The notes under the pieces are model-generated. The model did not search any database, was not told the DNA's origin, and saw only the letters and a list, made by a program, of their open reading frames with translations. From NCBI GenBank assembly GCA_963827725.1, contig CAWHBM010000001.1:1240001-1304000 (forward strand): a stretch of 64,000 nucleotides of DNA. The letters are read 5' to 3'. This DNA comes from VAXT01 sp963827725 (lineage in GTDB: Bacteria; Actinomycetota; Thermoleophilia; Gaiellales; Gaiellaceae). Shown here in pieces: positions 60,810-64,000 of the stretch; position 1 is the first letter of the stretch, and every line of letters starts with the position of its first letter. Position numbers and translations under genes: made by a program.

Positions 60810-62458
60810 CCAGAGAGATCATCGAAGCGGTCCACGTGATCGAGAAGGAGAAGGGCATCGACGGCGCCACGCTCATCTCCGCGCTCGAGGACGCTCTGCT
60901 CGCCGCCTACAAGAAGACACCCGGCGCGACCCGCCACGCGACTGTGGAGCTCGACGACGAGGGCGATTTCCGCGTCTACTCGATCGAGCTGCCGCCCGAC
61001 ATCGAGGAGCGGCTGATCGAGGAGGCGCGCGAGCGCGCGATCACCGAGCTCGAGGCGCTCGAGGCAGAGAACGGCGAGCGCTCGCACACGCTCGTCAACG
61101 ACGAGGACCTCGACGTCGACTGGTCGGAGCTGCCTGACGATCAGGTCAAGCGCGCCGACGTCACTCCACACGACTTCGGACGTATCGCCGCGCAGACGGC
61201 AAAGCAAGTGATCTTGCAGCGGATCCGCGAGGCCGAGCGCGAGATGATGTACGAGGAATACGTCGATCGCGTGACCGAGGTCGTCACGGGCATCGTCCAG
61301 CAGGCCGGCGACCGCAACAACGTCCTCGTCGATCTGGGGAAGGTCGAGGCCCTGCTGCCTCGCTCCGAGCAGGTGGACGGCGAGCGCTACGAGCAGGGGA
61401 GCCGCATCAAGGCGGTCATCACCGAGGTCCGGTCTGGCACGAAGGGCCCTCAGGTGATCCTCTCGCGCCGCGATCCCGAGCTGATCCGGACGCTGTTCGA
61501 GCTCGAGGTGCCCGAGATCGCCGACGGCCTGGTCGAGATCCGCGGGGTCGCCCGCGAGCCTGGCTATCGCTCGAAGATCGCCGTCGAGTCGCATGCCCAG
61601 GGCGTCGACCCGGTTGGCGCCTGCGTCGGTCCTCGTGGCTCGCGCGTCCGCATGGTCGTCTCCGAGCTCCGCGGCGAGAAGATCGACATCATTCCGTGGA
61701 ACACCGAGCCCGCCCGTTTCATCGCGAAGGCTCTCTCGCCCGCGCGCGTTCGCGAGGTCCTGGTCGACGACGAGACCAAGGAAGCGACGGTCATCGTTCC
61801 CGAGGATCAGCTCGCCCTGGCGATCGGCAAGGAAGGGCTGAACGCCCGCCTGGCCGCCCGCCTCACCGGGTGGAAGGTGGACATCCAGTCCGACGCCGAG
61901 TTCGCCCAGGCCGAGGCCGAGGCGGCTTTCGCCGGAGGCGCGGAAGGAGAGGAGTTCTCGGGCCGGTGCTCCGCAATCCTCGCCAACGGGAAGCGCTGCC
62001 CGAATGCCGCCGTCCCCAGCTCCCGTTTCTGCGGCATTCCTGCCCACCGCGAGCTCGCCGAGCGCGAGGCGCGGGGCGAGGAGCTGGAAGCCTCGCAAGT
62101 CGTCGGCGGCGTCAGCGACGAAGAGCCTGAGGAGGAAGCCCTCGCCGAGGAGCTGGAAGGCTCTGAACCGCCCGTCGCAGAGGAGCCACCCGTCGAAGAG
62201 GCAACCGAAGAGGCCCCACCACCCTCCGAAGAACCCGCCGACGCCGAGCCCGAAGAGTCCTTGCAACAGTCTGTTGCAGAGCCAGATGAGGGGCTCGACG
62301 AAGAGGTTGCTCCGGAAGAGGAGCCTGGAGAGGTCGAAGAGGCTGCTGCCGAAGCCGAGGAGCCCGTCGAGCCTCAGGAGGCACCGGTGGAGCCCGAGGT
62401 GCCCATCGCCGTCGAGAGCGCGCCTTCCGAGGAGGAAGACGAGCCAAGCGCGGCGTGA
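60806..62458 (+). CDS. nusA: transcription factor NusA with C-terminal zinc-finger-like and acidic tail
   Basis: Controls RNA polymerase pausing, termination and antitermination. It has 550 residues. Domains: N-terminal (ALEDALLAAYKKTPGATRHA), S1 (NNVLVDLGKVEALLPRSEQV), KH1 and KH2 (CVGPRGSRVRMVVSELRGEK, PEDQLALAIGKEGLNARLAA). The last KH region ends near residue 375. It is followed by an unusual C-x9-C-x10-C-x4-H cluster (Cys388, Cys398, Cys409, His414) and about 110 residues rich in Glu, Pro and Ala. That tail includes one copy of the 15-bp palindrome. The duplicated acidic repeats of Proteobacteria are absent. Confidence 0.96.
   Translation: MTREIIEAVHVIEKEKGIDGATLISALEDALLAAYKKTPGATRHATVELDDEGDFRVYSIELPPDIEERLIEEARERAITELEALEAENGERSHTLVNDEDLDVDWSELPDDQVKRADVTPHDFGRIAAQTAKQVILQRIREAEREMMYEEYVDRVTEVVTGIVQQAGDRNNVLVDLGKVEALLPRSEQVDGERYEQGSRIKAVITEVRSGTKGPQVILSRRDPELIRTLFELEVPEIADGLVEIRGVAREPGYRSKIAVESHAQGVDPVGACVGPRGSRVRMVVSELRGEKIDIIPWNTEPARFIAKALSPARVREVLVDDETKEATVIVPEDQLALAIGKEGLNARLAARLTGWKVDIQSDAEFAQAEAEAAFAGGAEGEEFSGRCSAILANGKRCPNAAVPSSRFCGIPAHRELAEREARGEELEASQVVGGVSDEEPEEEALAEELEGSEPPVAEEPPVEEATEEAPPPSEEPADAEPEESLQQSVAEPDEGLDEEVAPEEEPGEVEEAAAEAEEPVEPQEAPVEPEVPIAVESAPSEEEDEPSAA
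62263..62277 (+). repeat. GCAACAGTCTGTTGC palindrome, copy 4 (in nusA)
   Basis: An exact 15-mer, starting at the third base of a codon and read LQQSVA in the acidic tail of NusA. It is the only Gln/Val break in an otherwise Glu/Pro/Ala stretch, which fits insertion into a tolerant region. Confidence 0.8.
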
Positions 62459-62712
62459 GCTCGAACCCCGAGAGGACGTGTGCCGGCTGTGGCCGGAAGG
62501 CGCCAAAAGGCGAGCTCATCCGATTCGTAGGGCAGGAGGGAACGCTCACGCCCGGCGCACATGCGCCTGGCCGAGGCGTCTACACCTGCAAGCGTCTCCA
62601 GTGCTTCGAGCGCGCCGCCGCAAACCGCGGGTTTGCTCGGGTGCTGCGAACGCCCGTCCGAGTCGATCAGGAGCTCGCTCGTCTCTACACTAGTACGGAG
62701 AGAAATGGCTGA
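62455..62712 (+). CDS. ylxR: YlxR-family RNA-binding protein
   Basis: An 85-residue DUF448 protein found between nusA and infB. Seen: ERTCAGCGRKAPKGELIRFV, GRGVYTCKRLQCFERAAANR and GFARVLRTPV. The GRGAYVC-like motif is conserved in family structure; the proteins bind RNA and have been linked to RNase P. The GTG 62455 overlaps nusA by 4 bp and the end overlaps infB by 8 bp. Confidence 0.93.
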   Translation: MSSNPERTCAGCGRKAPKGELIRFVGQEGTLTPGAHAPGRGVYTCKRLQCFERAAANRGFARVLRTPVRVDQELARLYTSTERNG

Positions 62713-64000
62713 TTCCAAGGGAAATAACCGTCCGAAGCGCCCGGTGCGGCCGCGACAGGCCCCGGGGGGCCGCAAGCGGCGCGTCGTCATCGATTCCGGC
62801 TCACAACGCGGCCGGCAGGACTCGCGACAGACTCGCGGTCGCGAGGAGGCCCGGCCGAAGGCGCCGCCCGGCCCGCAGCCGACCGGCCCGGTGACCGTCA
62901 ACTCCGGGGTGACGGTGAAGGACCTCTCGCAGGCACTCGGCATTCCGGCAGCCCAGATCATCAAGGTCCTGATGGGTCTGGGCACGATGGTGACGATCAC
63001 GCAGACCCTCTCAGACGAGGCGGTGGAGCTCATCGCCGTCGAGGTCAAGCGCGAGGTGACGATCAAGCACGTCGCCGACGAAGACGACGTCTCGGAGATC
63101 TACGAGGACGCCGAGGAAGACCTCGTCGCGCGGCCGCCCGTGGTCACGATCATGGGCCACGTCGACCATGGCAAGACGACGCTCCTCGACGCGATTCGCG
63201 AGGCTTCGGTCGTCGAGACCGAGGCGGGCGGGATCACCCAGCACATCGGCGCCTACCAGGCCCAGCACGACGGCCGCAAGATCACGTTCCTCGACACGCC
63301 CGGCCACGAGGCGTTCACGGCGATGCGCGCGCGCGGCGCCGAGGTGACGGACATCGCCGTCTTGGTCGTCGCAGCGGACGACGGCGTCAAGCCGCAGACC
63401 CAGGAGTCGATCGCACACGCGCGCGCGGCCAAGGTGCCGATCGTCGTCGCGGTGAACAAGGTCGACAAGGAGGGCGCGGATCCGACGCGGGTTCGCCAGG
63501 AGCTCGTCAACGAGGATCTCCAGCCCGAGGAGTGGGGCGGCACGATCCAGTACTCGGACGTTTCCGCCAAGGAGAAGCAGAACCTCGACGACCTGCTCGA
63601 GAAAGTCCTGCTCGTGGCGGACGCCGAGCTCGTGCTGACGGCCAACCCGAAGGCCGAGGCCTCCGGGCCGATCATCGAGTCGCGCCTCGACGTCGGCCGC
63701 GGCCCGGTCGCGACGATGCTCGTCCAGCGCGGCACGCTTCGAGTCGGGGACGCAATCGTCGCCGGTGACGCGTGGGGGAAGGTGCGGGCGCTGCACACGT
63801 ATCGCGGGGAGAAGGTGAAGGAGGCTCTCCCGGGCGACCCCGTGGAGATCATCGGCTTCGACAAGCCACCGGCAGCGGGCGAGCACGGCCACGTCGTCGA
63901 GAACGACAGAAAGGCTCGCGACCTCGCCCAGCTTCGGGGAGAGCGGTTCCGGCGAGAGCAGCTCGCGCAGCGCCGAACTTCCGGGGCTTCGCTCGAGAAT
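62705..64000 (+). CDS. infB: translation initiation factor IF-2, N-terminal part
   Basis: A GTPase that places initiator tRNA on the ribosome; the right window edge cuts it after 432 codons. From ATG 62705: a short Arg/Pro-rich arm, one IF2_N module (TVKDLSQALGIPAAQIIKVL), and a G domain with PPVVTIMGHVDHGKTTLLDA (P-loop, near residue 150), GGITQHIGAY (switch I), FLDTPGHEAFTAMRARGA, VAVNKVDKEG and SDVSAKEKQNLDDLL. Domain 2 starts at ESRLDVGRGPVATMLVQRGT. The N-terminal region is much shorter than in most Actinobacteria. Confidence 0.97.
   Translation, partial: MADSKGNNRPKRPVRPRQAPGGRKRRVVIDSGSQRGRQDSRQTRGREEARPKAPPGPQPTGPVTVNSGVTVKDLSQALGIPAAQIIKVLMGLGTMVTITQTLSDEAVELIAVEVKREVTIKHVADEDDVSEIYEDAEEDLVARPPVVTIMGHVDHGKTTLLDAIREASVVETEAGGITQHIGAYQAQHDGRKITFLDTPGHEAFTAMRARGAEVTDIAVLVVAADDGVKPQTQESIAHARAAKVPIVVAVNKVDKEGADPTRVRQELVNEDLQPEEWGGTIQYSDVSAKEKQNLDDLLEKVLLVADAELVLTANPKAEASGPIIESRLDVGRGPVATMLVQRGTLRVGDAIVAGDAWGKVRALHTYRGEKVKEALPGDPVEIIGFDKPPAAGEHGHVVENDRKARDLAQLRGERFRREQLAQRRTSGASLEN

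Overview
The window is high-GC DNA (by eye well above 60% G+C) with dense genes, many GTG and TTG starts and frequent 1-4 base gene overlaps. It carries whiA, a mycobacterial-type integration host factor (mihF), an F420-dependent-nitroreductase-like gene, HemQ-type coproheme decarboxylase and the order mihF-gmk-rpoZ-coaBC. This points to an actinobacterium, most likely a deep lineage such as Thermoleophilia (Gaiellales or Solirubrobacterales). That placement is inference from gene content; no 16S gene is present.

Layout. 1-4.1 kb: a secreted S8 protease cut by the window edge, tRNA-Leu followed by a 1.3-kb islet bounded by a 25-bp repeat of the tRNA 3' end and carrying a NucA/NucB nuclease, a peroxiredoxin, and a 164-bp near-perfect palindrome. 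4.1-13.9 kb: hemQ, a secreted glycoside-hydrolase-like protein, uvrC, a flippase-like membrane protein, P5C dehydrogenase, ogt, whiA and a frameshifted hydrolase paralogue. 13.9-25.6 kb: a glycolytic block gapA-pgk-tpiA-gpmI closely followed by an ECF sigma factor, then argS, glpX and a class I aldolase, so lower glycolysis and gluconeogenesis cluster together. 25.6-38.4 kb: cell-surface and accessory genes, including an L,D-transpeptidase, two tandem RTX-repeat proteins, CorA, a truncated haemoglobin, an M43 protease, a DgcA/DgcN-like pair, a third hydrolase paralogue, a small LysM protein under a promoter with LexA boxes, and an HD-GYP protein. 38.4-51.1 kb: RNase Z, small genes, an S9 peptidase, then the pyrimidine operon pyrR-pyrB-pyrC-carA-carB-pyrK-pyrD with a PyrR RNA site and a 15-codon leader ORF. 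51.1-64 kb: mihF-gmk-rpoZ, coaBC, a MoxR-DUF58-transglutaminase set, a sugar nucleotidyltransferase, a TPR protein, dtd, and the rimP-nusA-ylxR-infB operon, which runs off the right edge.

Three things stand out. First, one 15-bp palindrome occurs four times, always inside a conserved gene (argS, carA, pyrK, nusA), in three codon phases and both orientations, always leaving the frame open; gpmI carries a different pair of tandem palindromes in frame. This looks like a small mobile or DNA-level element tolerated in coding sequence. Second, a SosA/YneA-like LysM protein has a textbook promoter with two SOS boxes, one covering its start codon. Third, many conserved single-copy genes (gpmI, glpX, coaBC, moxR and others) carry one-base frameshifts in G/C runs, which suggests draft-quality sequence rather than gene decay. 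No CRISPR array, rRNA, insertion sequence or replication origin was seen.
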